A stretch of DNA of 64,000 nt from Salipaludibacillus sp047795645 (lineage in GTDB: Bacteria > Bacillota > Bacilli > Bacillales > Salisediminibacteriaceae), in contig NZ_CP181045.1 of assembly GCF_047795645.1 (NCBI RefSeq), forward strand, positions 3,162,001 to 3,226,000, in the 5' to 3' direction. The notes beneath the pieces are model-generated. The model had not been told where the DNA came from. It searched no databases and saw nothing but the letters and a program-made list of their open reading frames with translations. This document shows, piece by piece, positions 42,951-51,893 of this stretch; position 1 is the stretch's first letter, and each line of letters starts with the position of its first letter. The position numbers and the translations under genes are program-made.

Positions 42951-43030
42951 TACAAACAAACTGCCATGCGCACATAGCAGTTTGTTACTTATCACTGTAT
43001 CATTCGACAGACTTCGGGGAGTGATAGGCA
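42951..43030 (-). repeat. Units B and C of the composite repeat, overlapping the prsW stop
   Basis: Unit B (minus: GGTGCCTATCACTCCCCG then TCTGTCGAATGA, about 43001-43030) lies inside the last codons of the prsW gene and supplies its stop codon. Hairpin C (AAACTGCCATG...CATAGCAGTTT) follows at 42956-42984. Confidence 0.75.
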
Positions 43031-44151
43031 CCCAATCTAGAAATTTGTTTCAATCCTGCATTTATGAAGGTGAAAATGAAGATCCAGGCGACCACAATCA
43101 ATACAATGTATAAAAAGTAAAATCCATGCAAAAAATAAAGTGGACTATTCCAAATCGCATGGAGAATTATCGGTACGAGAAATAACCGAATGAACCTAGG
43201 GTCTGTAAAATGATTTTTAGTGAGTGGTTGATCCCCTTTTACATAAACAAGTGCAGCACCTGAAATCGCAGCCCAAACGACATGTCCACCTACGGAAAGC
43301 CAAGCACGGTCAACAATAATTGCCTGCATCGCTTGATCACTATATATCCATCCATAATTAAAGGCATATCCTGCCGTTTCAAAAGCTGCAAATCCTGCTC
43401 CTATAGCAGCCCCAATTAGAAGTCCATTTAAGATAAACTTCACATTCAATTGTTTAATAAAATAAGCGACAATAACTAACTTACCAACCTCTTCAATGAC
43501 TCCGACCGTAATAGCACCAGCATAATCCAATTGATAAACTGGAAAGAAAGAGAAAATAAAGAGAGTAGCAACTAAAGAAGCCACACCACCCACAAAAAAC
43601 ATCTTCACCACTTCAAAAATACTTATATTTCTCGGAGCATTCGTTTCCCAAAAGAAAATTAGCAACGAAAAAGGAACAGCAAACGCTCCAATCATCATTA
43701 AACCTGGTACGGCGTTGGAATTTTGGAAAGTAAACGTGCATATGTACAATAAAAGATATGTAGCAGCTAATATCAAAAATACTCTTGAGAACAACCACGG
43801 TTTCGGCCATGATGCTGATATTTCACTTTCATCAGGAGTGGTTAAAGAAGTTCCTGTTATAAAGAGCACTTCCCCTTCTTCCTTTGTATGTTTTTTTAAC
43901 ACAGCAGAAAAAACATCGCTTAGTTTTAAATCTATGTTTCCTTTTTCACCTACCATGCTGTTCACTTTCTCTGTTGCTTGGAAGAAGATCCCTTTCACTT
44001 GATCAGAAAAATGAGTCGCAGGTACTTCCTTGGTCGCAGAAGTTTCTCCGCCGACCGTCGTCTCCTCTTCAAATTTATTACCACAGTGCCCACAAAAAGC
44101 AGCATCTTCGACTCTTTCTTTCCCACATTCAGAACAAAACCGAGCTTTCAT
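43000..44151 (-). CDS. PrsW-family intramembrane metalloprotease with N-terminal zinc ribbon
   Basis: A 383-aa membrane protein. Residues 1-30 form a zinc ribbon (CSECG...CGHCG), a soluble linker follows to about 125, then about eight membrane helices. PrsW hallmarks are present: GVIEEVGKL (paired Glu), GAGFAAFETAGY and LHAIWNSPLY. In Bacillus, PrsW makes the first cut in the anti-sigma factor RsiW after envelope stress; the target here is unknown. It lies upstream of the Bce two-component genes, which also respond to wall stress. The last residues (GAYHSPKSVE) are encoded by a dispersed repeat, so the original C-terminus has been replaced or extended. Confidence 0.88.
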   Translation of the reverse strand: MKARFCSECGKERVEDAAFCGHCGNKFEEETTVGGETSATKEVPATHFSDQVKGIFFQATEKVNSMVGEKGNIDLKLSDVFSAVLKKHTKEEGEVLFITGTSLTTPDESEISASWPKPWLFSRVFLILAATYLLLYICTFTFQNSNAVPGLMMIGAFAVPFSLLIFFWETNAPRNISIFEVVKMFFVGGVASLVATLFIFSFFPVYQLDYAGAITVGVIEEVGKLVIVAYFIKQLNVKFILNGLLIGAAIGAGFAAFETAGYAFNYGWIYSDQAMQAIIVDRAWLSVGGHVVWAAISGAALVYVKGDQPLTKNHFTDPRFIRLFLVPIILHAIWNSPLYFLHGFYFLYIVLIVVAWIFIFTFINAGLKQISRLGAYHSPKSVE

Positions 44152-44340
44152 AGCTATACCTCCAACTTTATTTGATCAATCCTAATTTAAAGAAATCTAT
44201 TGATTTTTAAATTCTATGAAACTTTATTAATAATAAAGGCACCTTGCCCGTATTTGTTTAGCACTTCCTATGCCGTGACATTAATAATGTGTCTATTATA
44301 CTATATCACACATAGATATAGTCTTTTTTCTACAAAATAC

Positions 44341-44441
44341 TAGAGGTACACAACAAACAAACATCCATGCGTGAAGTACTCCTCAAGCATGACTGTTTTC
44401 TCTTTTATTATTCGACAAACATCGCAAAGTGCCAGGCAACA
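44341..44441 (-). repeat. Units C and B of the composite repeat, no gene adjoining
   Basis: Hairpin C (CATCCATGCGTGAAG...CTCAAGCATGACTG, 44361-44396) and B (TTCGACAAACATCGCAAAGTG then CCAGGCA, 44411-44440) in the usual order. No minus-strand gene ends here, unlike most other copies, so a gene may have been lost. Confidence 0.7.
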
Positions 44442-44556
44442 GGTCCAAGGCTCATCGAAAAATAGTATATTTGTCTAATATTAGCGTTTTTTGTTGTTAT
44501 TCATCACTTTTATTTTAATATTATGACAATAATACTTTTGCATAATTGGTATAATG

Positions 44557-44602
44557 AACCGAAGGGACTGAACCGAAGGGACGGTTCCGATGGTTCACTT
44601 TC
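44557..44602 (+). repeat. A-type repeat with a duplicated tail
   Basis: GAACCGAAGGGACT is followed directly by GAACCGAAGGGACGGTTCCG, a 14-base duplication at the end of the A core. Confidence 0.7.
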
Positions 44603-44718
44603 GATAAATCCAAACCTCATTAGCTTGTTAGATTCGTTTTTCTATTAACTAGAGAGTATTTAATACTCAAGTTTATGCAAAGACGAAACTGTGTCTTTTG
44701 AAGGTGAGATCACTCTTT

Positions 44719-44765
44719 GGCCACAAGAACCGTCCCCCTGGTTACCCCTGGTTACCCCTGGTTAG
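44719..44765 (-). repeat. A-type repeat with three tail copies before the AraC gene
   Basis: CCACAAGAACCGTCCCCCTG is followed by three 10-base units CCCTGGTTAC (44737-44765). The array ends four bases before the AraC gene's ribosome site, so it forms part of that gene's leader. Confidence 0.75.
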
Positions 44766-44781
44766 AGGAGATGTGATAACA

Positions 44782-46014
44782 GTGAGTAAAAACAACTATT
44801 ATTTTGAAGGATTTTTAGGTAATGAGAGTTCATTTCCCTTTTTTGTTGCTCTCGATCACCTGACAACTCCTATACCTCCCCATCGGCATGATTATCTTGA
44901 GATAACTCTGGTTATATCAGGATTTGGGAAAGAAATAATTAATGGTATAGAACATAATCTCGCACCGGGTACATTTACGTTCATGACCCCCTGGTACATA
45001 CATGAAATTATTCCAGATACTAATCATCCTCTTGAATTATACAAATGTAATTTCGGTGTAAATATGCTAGTGGAAGACCAACAGTATGAAGAACTAAATC
45101 ATCTTGTTTTTGACAATTTATATGAAACTCCTTATATTGATATATCAACTACCGACACGGCAAAAATAAAAGCTATTTACGAAATAATGCTTGATGAATT
45201 AAATCATGTCCACCTATGGAAAGATCTTTTCTTCAAAACAAAAATTATTGAACTATTAATTCATTTTGATCGATTTCGAAACAATAAAAATCGAGAAATG
45301 CCCTCTCCAGAAGCACCAAATACAGATACAAATATATGGAACATCATCCATTTTATCCATGCTCATTTCAGAGAAGACCTTACATTATCGAGAATCGCTA
45401 AAAAGTTTCATTTTAATGAATCCTATTTAAGCGGCGCAATTAAAAAACATACAGGACAGAATTTCACAGATTTATTACACGAAATAAGAGTGCGCAATGC
45501 CTGTGCCCTTATTACATCCTTTGATATGTCAATTACCGAAATAAGCCATGCCGTCGGTTACCGCTCACCGAAAACATTTTTTCGCGTATTTAAAAGCATT
45601 AAGGGGATTTCCCCTGATCAATTTCGCAAAAATGACCTCACACAATATCAGCCTAATCCTTCCAATGTCATCACAATGCCTTCTTGTTCTGGGCTCGTCT
45701 GGCGGATTATTTACCATATGCATCTGTATTACATGGATGAATTGACATTAAGAAAAACGGCAGCTCACTTTCACTTTAGTGAATCACATATAAACGAATA
45801 TCTTAAACGCTATACAGGCCAAAGTTTTAATGACCTTTTACACGAAATTCGTATTTGGAACGCTTGTATTCTTTTTTCTACCACTACTATGTCAACAACT
45901 GATATCGCTTATCAAGTTGGTTATAATTCTTACAAGACATTCTACCGCACCTTCTCGAACGCAAAGAACATGTCTCCTGAAGCTTTCAGAAAACATACAG
46001 AAAAAGACGAATAG
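44782..46014 (+). CDS. AraC-family regulator with two tandem HTH domains
   Basis: A protein of about 410 aa with an N-terminal cupin (about 20-110, PIPPHRHDYLEITLV, TFMTPWYIHEI) and two AraC-type DNA-binding domains in a row, about 186-281 and 303-408. Each has both helix-turn-helix motifs (LTLSRIAKKFHFNESYLS and ISHAVGYRSPKTFFRVFK; LTLRKTAAHFHFSESHIN and IAYQVGYNSYKTFYRTF). Most family members have only one such domain. An open frame 28 codons upstream comes from the A repeat; GAGGAG before the GTG at 44782 supports the start given. It is convergent with the beta-mannosidase gene and probably controls it and the symporter gene. Confidence 0.88.
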   Translation: MSKNNYYFEGFLGNESSFPFFVALDHLTTPIPPHRHDYLEITLVISGFGKEIINGIEHNLAPGTFTFMTPWYIHEIIPDTNHPLELYKCNFGVNMLVEDQQYEELNHLVFDNLYETPYIDISTTDTAKIKAIYEIMLDELNHVHLWKDLFFKTKIIELLIHFDRFRNNKNREMPSPEAPNTDTNIWNIIHFIHAHFREDLTLSRIAKKFHFNESYLSGAIKKHTGQNFTDLLHEIRVRNACALITSFDMSITEISHAVGYRSPKTFFRVFKSIKGISPDQFRKNDLTQYQPNPSNVITMPSCSGLVWRIIYHMHLYYMDELTLRKTAAHFHFSESHINEYLKRYTGQSFNDLLHEIRIWNACILFSTTTMSTTDIAYQVGYNSYKTFYRTFSNAKNMSPEAFRKHTEKDE

Positions 46015-46149
46015 GCCTCTACCTATTCATCCTTAAATAATCATATAGGTTGACTCCCCAACAACTTTTTTCACTATAAATAGTTTCTTTTCTTAAAATC
46101 ATAGTGTATTCGTTTTATATAACTCCAGTTGTGGGGACTAACCTGTGTA

Positions 46150-48714
46150 TTACTTTCTAATTAAACTGTTTCGTTGCATATCATTTCCAACATATTCAAT
46201 GGTATCAAACAAACTACGTACGGTCAGCTGTTCCTTAATTTCTGATACATGTAATGGCTCGGATATATTGTCTTTATATAGATACACACATTTTTTGTCT
46301 CCTGCCGACAAATCGAAAAAATTATCGCTGAAATGGGCATCTGCTTCTGTTAAGTCTAGCTCAACTGCTTTGGCAAAAGCGACGGATCGCAATGTAATCA
46401 CGAAGCTTTCATCATCTTCTTTCACTTCCCCGACGATTTGAGGATCTTTAAAATCAAAATACTTAGGTCTCACAAACAATAATGTGTTTTCTGCCAAACA
46501 CTTCCCTTCAGCTTGAACGGAAAACTGCAAATATAAACGATGGCTATTTCCATCTGTCATATATTTCTCCATTTGAATTGTCGTGCATGCCTTTGCAGAA
46601 AGAGATTGTACCTCACAATGATGCTGTCCTGAATTAACAATGTTATTGCCACTATCCCTTAATTTCCATTCTATCATTCCTTTAACTGGTTCCAATTGAT
46701 CATTTGTAAGATACAATGTGACATCAGTTCCGACATCAGCAGCAGAAATCAATACTGGTGCATAAAACCGTTTAGCGAAATAATGCAATGCCTTCCATCT
46801 ACCATAATAATCAATACTTGACCAGGAAATACAAGGCCAACAATCATTCAATTGCCAGTAGATTGCCCCCATACTTCTCCCTCTATTTCGTCTCCAATGC
46901 TCCACTCCATACTTAATTGCCTCTCCTTGAAGTAGCTGGGAAGTATAGATGAAACCATCCAAGTTCTCAGGATACTTATAATAGTCCGCCATATACGTAA
47001 CAATCTTCTTATTCCCATCTTCCCCTTTTTGATGATTCTCCATCACAGATGAGAAAACATTCCTATCCTCGGGCAAAGTGAATGCATTTACCGTCTTGAT
47101 ATTCGGAAATGCCTGAAAGCCAAATTCTGAACAAAACCTAAATACATAATCTCTATATTCTTCGAATGGCTTCATCCTGTGCCAGACATCCCAGAAGTGT
47201 ACATCCCCCCTATTTTCATCATTAGGATTATCGAAGCCACCGCCCGATGAAGGAGATGATGGCCAGTAAAATCGATTAGGATCGTATTTTTTTACGACTT
47301 CTGGAATATACTCTTCAAAAAATTCCGTGTATTTTTTCTTCATTTTTTCGATTGGGAACTGCTCTTTATCGATTGATAGTCCAAACACATCGCTCTGTTC
47401 CAAAATAAGCATGACCCATTCCGCTTCATTATTACCACTCCAAAGACCTATACAGGCATGATGCCTCAATCGCTTGATATTATCAGCCAATTCTTTCTCA
47501 ACATTACGAATAAAAGTCTCGTTCTCTGATGGATATTCTATAGAGGCGAACATGAAATCCTGCCATACAATCAATCCGTATTGATCACATAGATCATAGA
47601 AATAATTATCGGGATAAATCCCACCTCCCCAGACACGTATACAGTTAAAATGAGATTCAACACAGTCTTTAATAAGTTGTTCCGTCCGCTCTTTTGAATA
47701 TTTAGACATGAGGTTATCCTCTAAAATATAATCTGCTCCTTGAGCAAAGATAGCCACCCCATTTACTTGAAAAGCAAAGGATTCTCCCCATTCATCATCT
47801 TCCTGAAGAACATGTAATTCTCTCAAGCCGATTTTCATTTCTTTTTTATCCAGTACTTCCTCTCCTCGACTGAGATAAAATTTAAGATGATAGAGAGACT
47901 GGGAGCCATAACCATTTGGCCACCACAATTCTGGATTTTTGATCTCGGTCGACAACTTGCATTCTCTCTTATTTTGAAAAATAACAGGAGATGAGCCTCT
48001 GCAAATTTGACTATGGTCCGGTCCCTCTATTTCCCACGAAACCTCCAAATGATCAAATGATTCGTCCCATATATCGACCGACACTTGGGCATCGACTTTC
48101 ACACTGTCCGTCCTATGCTCTTGAGACACATAAATATCATCTAAAGCCGCTACACGATAACATTGAATGTTGATATTACGCCATATCCCGGCATCCGGCA
48201 CTTTAGGTCCCCAATCCCAGCCGAACATACTATGAGCCTTCCTCAAATGGGGAAAACCATGTATCCCTATTGCCTCAGCCAATGAATAAATAGGATACTC
48301 CTTATTTCTTTTATTTATCTTTTCTACTGGGGAGTAGAAAATGATTGTAATCGTATTCATTCCTTTTTGCAATAGATGCCTAACATTAAATTCATACGTT
48401 CTATGCATATTATCCGTTTCTGCAACCTTTTCGCCATTTAACCTGATTTCACTCACTGTATCGAGTCCTTCACACCTCAATCTTATTTGATCAAAGTCTC
48501 TGACATTTTCCGCCCATTCAAATTGTCTTGTATATTCATAATGAGAGTCAGAATATGCCAGCGCTTCATCCGACGCGTCTCTAAAAAGAGGATCTTTCAT
48601 TACTTTTGCATTAATTAAATCTGTAAAGACAGTTCCTGGAACTATAGCACTTATCCAGTTTTTGTGACGCGTATCTCTCATTTTCCATTTCCCATTCAAA
48701 TCAATCGTATACAT
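46150..48714 (-). CDS. Beta-mannosidase, GH2
   Basis: An 854-aa cytoplasmic glycosidase removing terminal beta-1,4-mannose from mannan or galactomannan fragments. The N-terminal jelly roll starts DLNGKWKMRD; RKAHSMFGWDWGP is typical of beta-mannosidase rather than beta-galactosidase or glucuronidase. Acid/base Glu430 (WSGNNEAEW) and nucleophile Glu530 (FCSEFGFQ) are in place. AGGAGG precedes the ATG. It follows the GPH symporter gene by 51 bases, in which a cre-like site lies. With the GH36 alpha-galactosidase of the other operon it would allow full breakdown of galactomannan oligosaccharides. Confidence 0.93.
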   Translation of the reverse strand: MYTIDLNGKWKMRDTRHKNWISAIVPGTVFTDLINAKVMKDPLFRDASDEALAYSDSHYEYTRQFEWAENVRDFDQIRLRCEGLDTVSEIRLNGEKVAETDNMHRTYEFNVRHLLQKGMNTITIIFYSPVEKINKRNKEYPIYSLAEAIGIHGFPHLRKAHSMFGWDWGPKVPDAGIWRNINIQCYRVAALDDIYVSQEHRTDSVKVDAQVSVDIWDESFDHLEVSWEIEGPDHSQICRGSSPVIFQNKRECKLSTEIKNPELWWPNGYGSQSLYHLKFYLSRGEEVLDKKEMKIGLRELHVLQEDDEWGESFAFQVNGVAIFAQGADYILEDNLMSKYSKERTEQLIKDCVESHFNCIRVWGGGIYPDNYFYDLCDQYGLIVWQDFMFASIEYPSENETFIRNVEKELADNIKRLRHHACIGLWSGNNEAEWVMLILEQSDVFGLSIDKEQFPIEKMKKKYTEFFEEYIPEVVKKYDPNRFYWPSSPSSGGGFDNPNDENRGDVHFWDVWHRMKPFEEYRDYVFRFCSEFGFQAFPNIKTVNAFTLPEDRNVFSSVMENHQKGEDGNKKIVTYMADYYKYPENLDGFIYTSQLLQGEAIKYGVEHWRRNRGRSMGAIYWQLNDCWPCISWSSIDYYGRWKALHYFAKRFYAPVLISAADVGTDVTLYLTNDQLEPVKGMIEWKLRDSGNNIVNSGQHHCEVQSLSAKACTTIQMEKYMTDGNSHRLYLQFSVQAEGKCLAENTLLFVRPKYFDFKDPQIVGEVKEDDESFVITLRSVAFAKAVELDLTEADAHFSDNFFDLSAGDKKCVYLYKDNISEPLHVSEIKEQLTVRSLFDTIEYVGNDMQRNSLIRK

Positions 48715-48728
48715 GATGAACCTCCTAA

Positions 48729-48742
48729 TGTAAGCGCATTAA
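48729..48742. promoter_or_regulatory. cre-like site before the beta-mannosidase gene
   Basis: TGTAAGCGCATTAA matches the cre pattern at 13 of 14 positions, between the symporter stop and the mannosidase start. It could act as a roadblock on read-through or mark a separate promoter. Confidence 0.55.
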
Positions 48743-48765
48743 ATTAATACTAAACAAAAACTCAG

Positions 48766-50112
48766 CTACTGTGCTGAATGTTGCCTTTCTGCTAGTTCAT
48801 TGACAATATCTTGATGTCTTTCTTCAGTTAGTGTGTACCACTTCATGGGCACGATAGCTAGTAAAGTAAACACTGCTGGCAGCCACGACATGAGAATGAC
48901 CATTCCAGTTGTAGCAAATGTAGACAGAACCGTATCTGCTTGATATCCGATAATTGTTAGGCCTAACCCTAACATTCCGCCCGCAATTGCAGTCGAGAGT
49001 TTTGTAATAAACGTTCTAGACGAATAAATCATGCTTTCTGCTCGCTTACCAGTTTTCCATTCTCCATATTCCACCGTATCAGCTATCATTGAACCTGTCG
49101 CGACAATTCCCATCCCCAGTCCGAAACTACCAAGAGCATTGAATGAAAGTATCAGAATAAGATTATCTGCAACAAAATAGATCGCAGCATTAAACAAAGA
49201 GCAAATGATTAGTCCCCATATCCAAGTCTTTTTTTTGCCGATTTTACCTGCCACAACAGGAGATACAAAAAGACCTATAATCATAAATAGCATCATGGTT
49301 CCACCAGCAATAGCTACCATGCTTTCCCCACCTATCACATACTTAAAGAAATAAACCTGAACCGATTGCTTTAGAACGAATGGAATTTGAAAGCAAATAT
49401 AACTAATCATGATGAGAAGAAGCGGCTGATTTTTGATTATAAGACGAATATAATCTATTAACTTAGCCTTTTCTCTCTGATGAGTCACGTCAACTTTTCC
49501 CTCACTAGTCGATCTGAATGTGATGAAACAGGTGATCATCAAAATCACACCGATTATGACTATTACAGGAACATAACCTTCAGGGTTGCTCGTAGACCCT
49601 CCAAAAAAGATAATTAAAGGAACAGCAACCACACTGACAACTAATGCACCACCAAGTGTAAACAGACTGGCAACCGCATTAATTTTATTCCTCTCTTCTG
49701 GAGTTTTAGCAATAACCGGTAGAAGTGACCAGTAAGGAATATCAAGAGCCGTATAAGCTATCCAAAACAAGACATAGGTAATGGCAATGTAAATTAACGT
49801 GCCATTTTCGGGAACAGTAAATGCTAGAATTCCCAGAATAGTAATAACGATAGGAAGAAACAGGATATAAGGTCTGAATTTCCCCCATCTCGTTCTTGTC
49901 TTGTCAGCAACAATTCCCATCACAGGATCATTCACTGCATCAAAAATTCTTGAAAATAAAATGATCGAGCCAGCTAGCGCAGCACTAACTCCAAGTGCAT
50001 CCGTGTAAAAAATAATCATATATGTTCCCATGAACCCATAAAGTATGTTCTGCCCAAATAGCCCTATCGAGTAACCAACATTTACTTTTGATCTTCCCCT
50101 TTTTTCCTTCAC
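48766..50112 (-). CDS. GPH-family sugar:cation symporter
   Basis: A 448-aa transporter with twelve membrane segments of the glycoside-pentoside-hexuronide family (MelB/YicJ type): N-terminal GQNILYGFMGTYMIIFYTD, the RIFDAVNDPVMGIVADKTRTRWGKFRPYIL signature with its conserved Asp residues, and ALDIPYWSLLPVI. The start is the GTG at 50112, ten bases behind AAAGGAGGG; an ATG 36 bases upstream would include that site. It precedes the beta-mannosidase gene on the same strand, so a manno-oligosaccharide or mannobiose is the likely cargo (inference). The coupling ion is unknown. Confidence 0.9.
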   Translation of the reverse strand: MKEKRGRSKVNVGYSIGLFGQNILYGFMGTYMIIFYTDALGVSAALAGSIILFSRIFDAVNDPVMGIVADKTRTRWGKFRPYILFLPIVITILGILAFTVPENGTLIYIAITYVLFWIAYTALDIPYWSLLPVIAKTPEERNKINAVASLFTLGGALVVSVVAVPLIIFFGGSTSNPEGYVPVIVIIGVILMITCFITFRSTSEGKVDVTHQREKAKLIDYIRLIIKNQPLLLIMISYICFQIPFVLKQSVQVYFFKYVIGGESMVAIAGGTMMLFMIIGLFVSPVVAGKIGKKKTWIWGLIICSLFNAAIYFVADNLILILSFNALGSFGLGMGIVATGSMIADTVEYGEWKTGKRAESMIYSSRTFITKLSTAIAGGMLGLGLTIIGYQADTVLSTFATTGMVILMSWLPAVFTLLAIVPMKWYTLTEERHQDIVNELAERQHSAQ

Positions 50113-50218
50113 AATAAGATTCCCTCCTTTACATAGGTCTGTTTTCATTTTATTCTGAATACTCGATTAATTAATGACAAATCCAAGTTTATTTATCTCA
50201 TATTATTGGTTGTTTCGG

Positions 50219-50258
50219 GTAACCGGGGGACTAACCGGGGGGACGGTTCTTCCGGTTA
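50219..50258 (+). repeat. A-type repeat with duplicated tail, opening decayed locus 2
   Basis: TAACCGGGGGACTAACCGGG shows the tail unit twice before the core GGGGGGACGGTTCTTCCGGTT. Its inverted partner is at 50982. Confidence 0.75.
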
Positions 50259-50271
50259 GTAAGTGTTAGAG

Positions 50272-50650
50272 GGAAAAATACGCAAAAAAATTACAAGCGG
50301 TAAAAAGCTTGTAAAGATATCGGTTTCCAACAGAAGTGCGAGTAATAACTAAATCAATTGTTGTCGTAGGATCAGGAGGTACCTTTTTAAAGAATCAAAA
50401 AAGTTATTTTTAGTAATTCTATACATAATATCACTGTTAGTATCCAGTCGTGAAAGGCGTTAATTCTATCTACTGTTAGATTTTGTGCTTGAACATGCGA
50501 TTGTTTTTAATTTATTTAGAGTTAGTAGAGAGTTCTTAAAAGAGACCGTTCTATCTGAAGAGGTAGCGTGAATGGTAGAAGTTAAAGATCTGAAATTAAT
50601 ACGTTGACTATATTTTCCATTTTTTATTTATTTCAATAGTACTAAAAGGA
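50272..50650 (+). pseudogene. Decayed locus copy 2
   Basis: This is similar to 32262-32640 over most of its length (shared ATACGCAAAAAAA, GCTTGTAAAGATATCG, TCAATTGTTGTCGTAGGATC, CATGCGATT, TTCTTAAA.GAG). The YifB-like block is further decayed (SIVVVGSGG). The second block reads EFLKETVLSEEVA. No open frame remains. The stretch 50651-50980 behind it shows nothing identifiable. Confidence 0.5.
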
Positions 50651-50981
50651 TTGATCTATATCAGTGGGGATCTAGTCTTCTATTGAGAGAGGAATTCCAT
50701 ATATGCTTTTAGAAATCATTCAGATGGTTTCATGTAATCATGGTACTGACTTTGCCATTCTTATACGTTTAAAACAATGTGTCGACTGATATCTGCAGCC
50801 TAGATATTTGTCTTGTTGATAACCCTTTTTCGTTAATCTCTTTTATATATTTATCTCTCCTTAAGATGTTGTTGTAGTCTTTCCCCCAAAAAACAGCCAT
50901 TAGTCATTAACATACTGTCTGCCTTTTGGGGTTATTCTTCATACCGATTCTATGAAAAAAACAAGAGTAAGATTTTATCTA

Positions 50982-51004
50982 GACCCCAAGAACCGTCCCC
51001 CCGG
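50982..51004 (-). repeat. A-type repeat touching the esterase stop codon
   Basis: ACCCCAAGAACCGTCCCCCC followed by GGT ends at the base before the stop codon of the esterase gene. It is also the closing partner of the copy at 50219. Confidence 0.75.
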
Positions 51005-51793
51005 TCACGGTAACCATAACAACCCTTTTTCAATGTACTTATCCCAAAATGCCCAATTATGATCTCCTGAATCTTCTACATATGTGAAATCAACTTGTTC
51101 CGTATTGAGAAAGTCTCGAAATCTGCGATTCAAATCCACTAGAAAGTCCTCTGTTCCACATGCCATATAAATTTCAGGAATGTTACCGTTTGATTGTTTC
51201 AGATTCGTTATCAAAGCTTCAGGATCTTTATCACTTCCCTGAAGTTGGGTTAAATCTCCGAAGACTCTCTTCAAATAGTTATAATCTGAAATGCCATCAT
51301 TATAGTCAGATTTTGCATTTTGTGCATTGTAAGTAATAAGCGCTGAAGATAATGCAATAATTTTGCTGAAGTTCTCTGCATATTTCAACCCATTTCGGAT
51401 CGCTCCAAATCCTCCCATCGACAGTCCCCCGATAAATGTATCTTCTCTACGGTTGGATATCGGGAACAACTTACGTGTATAGTTTACTAGCTCATTTCCA
51501 ACAAATTCACCATGCAACGCTCCTATATCCGTATCATCCAAATAAAAGTGATTTTCGCCGGACGGCATAAACACAGCTATATGATACTTATCAGACAACT
51601 CTCGAATTCGCGAATAGCTGAGCCAGTCAGTAAAACTACCTGTTAATCCGTGTAACAAATAAAGGGATCTCATCGGCAGTTGTGCGTTTTCTTGTTTACC
51701 TTCCATTGTATCCAACGGAATCAGTGCATTAAATGTCACTTCTCTTCGCATCGCTTCTGAATAATAACTAACCTGTAACATTGCCATTTTCAT
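51005..51793 (-). CDS. Esterase of the esterase-D/acetyl-esterase family
   Basis: A cytoplasmic alpha/beta-hydrolase of about 262 aa. LLHGLTGSFTDW supplies the oxyanion region, GGLSMGGFG the nucleophile Ser elbow, CGTEDFLVD the acidic residue and SGDHNWAFWDKY the catalytic His. No signal peptide. Relatives include tributyrin esterases and the acetyl-xylan or feruloyl esterases associated with sugar operons. It ends the minus-strand sucrose set, about 100 bases behind the sucrose phosphorylase gene, so it may deacetylate imported sugar esters. The start follows AGGAG; a GTG two codons upstream lies inside that site. Confidence 0.87.
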   Translation of the reverse strand: MKMAMLQVSYYSEAMRREVTFNALIPLDTMEGKQENAQLPMRSLYLLHGLTGSFTDWLSYSRIRELSDKYHIAVFMPSGENHFYLDDTDIGALHGEFVGNELVNYTRKLFPISNRREDTFIGGLSMGGFGAIRNGLKYAENFSKIIALSSALITYNAQNAKSDYNDGISDYNYLKRVFGDLTQLQGSDKDPEALITNLKQSNGNIPEIYMACGTEDFLVDLNRRFRDFLNTEQVDFTYVEDSGDHNWAFWDKYIEKGLLWLP

Positions 51794-51852
51794 TAACACT
51801 CCTAAGAAACTAAAAGGTAAATTTTAATTAATTTTATCTTGACAATTTTTTT

Positions 51853-51892
51853 CGACCACAAGAACCGTCCCCCCGGTAATCCCCCCGGTAAT
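51853..51892 (-). repeat. A-type repeat with duplicated tail at the sucrose phosphorylase stop
   Basis: ACCACAAGAACCGTCC is followed by CCCCGGTAATCC twice (about 51867-51892). It ends one base before the stop codon of the phosphorylase gene. Confidence 0.8.
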
Positions 51893-51893
51893 C

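Noticed and set aside
44698..44781. Upstream start for the AraC regulator
   Set aside because: The 28 extra codons are the A repeat and its tail units; GAGGAG stands before the GTG at 44782.
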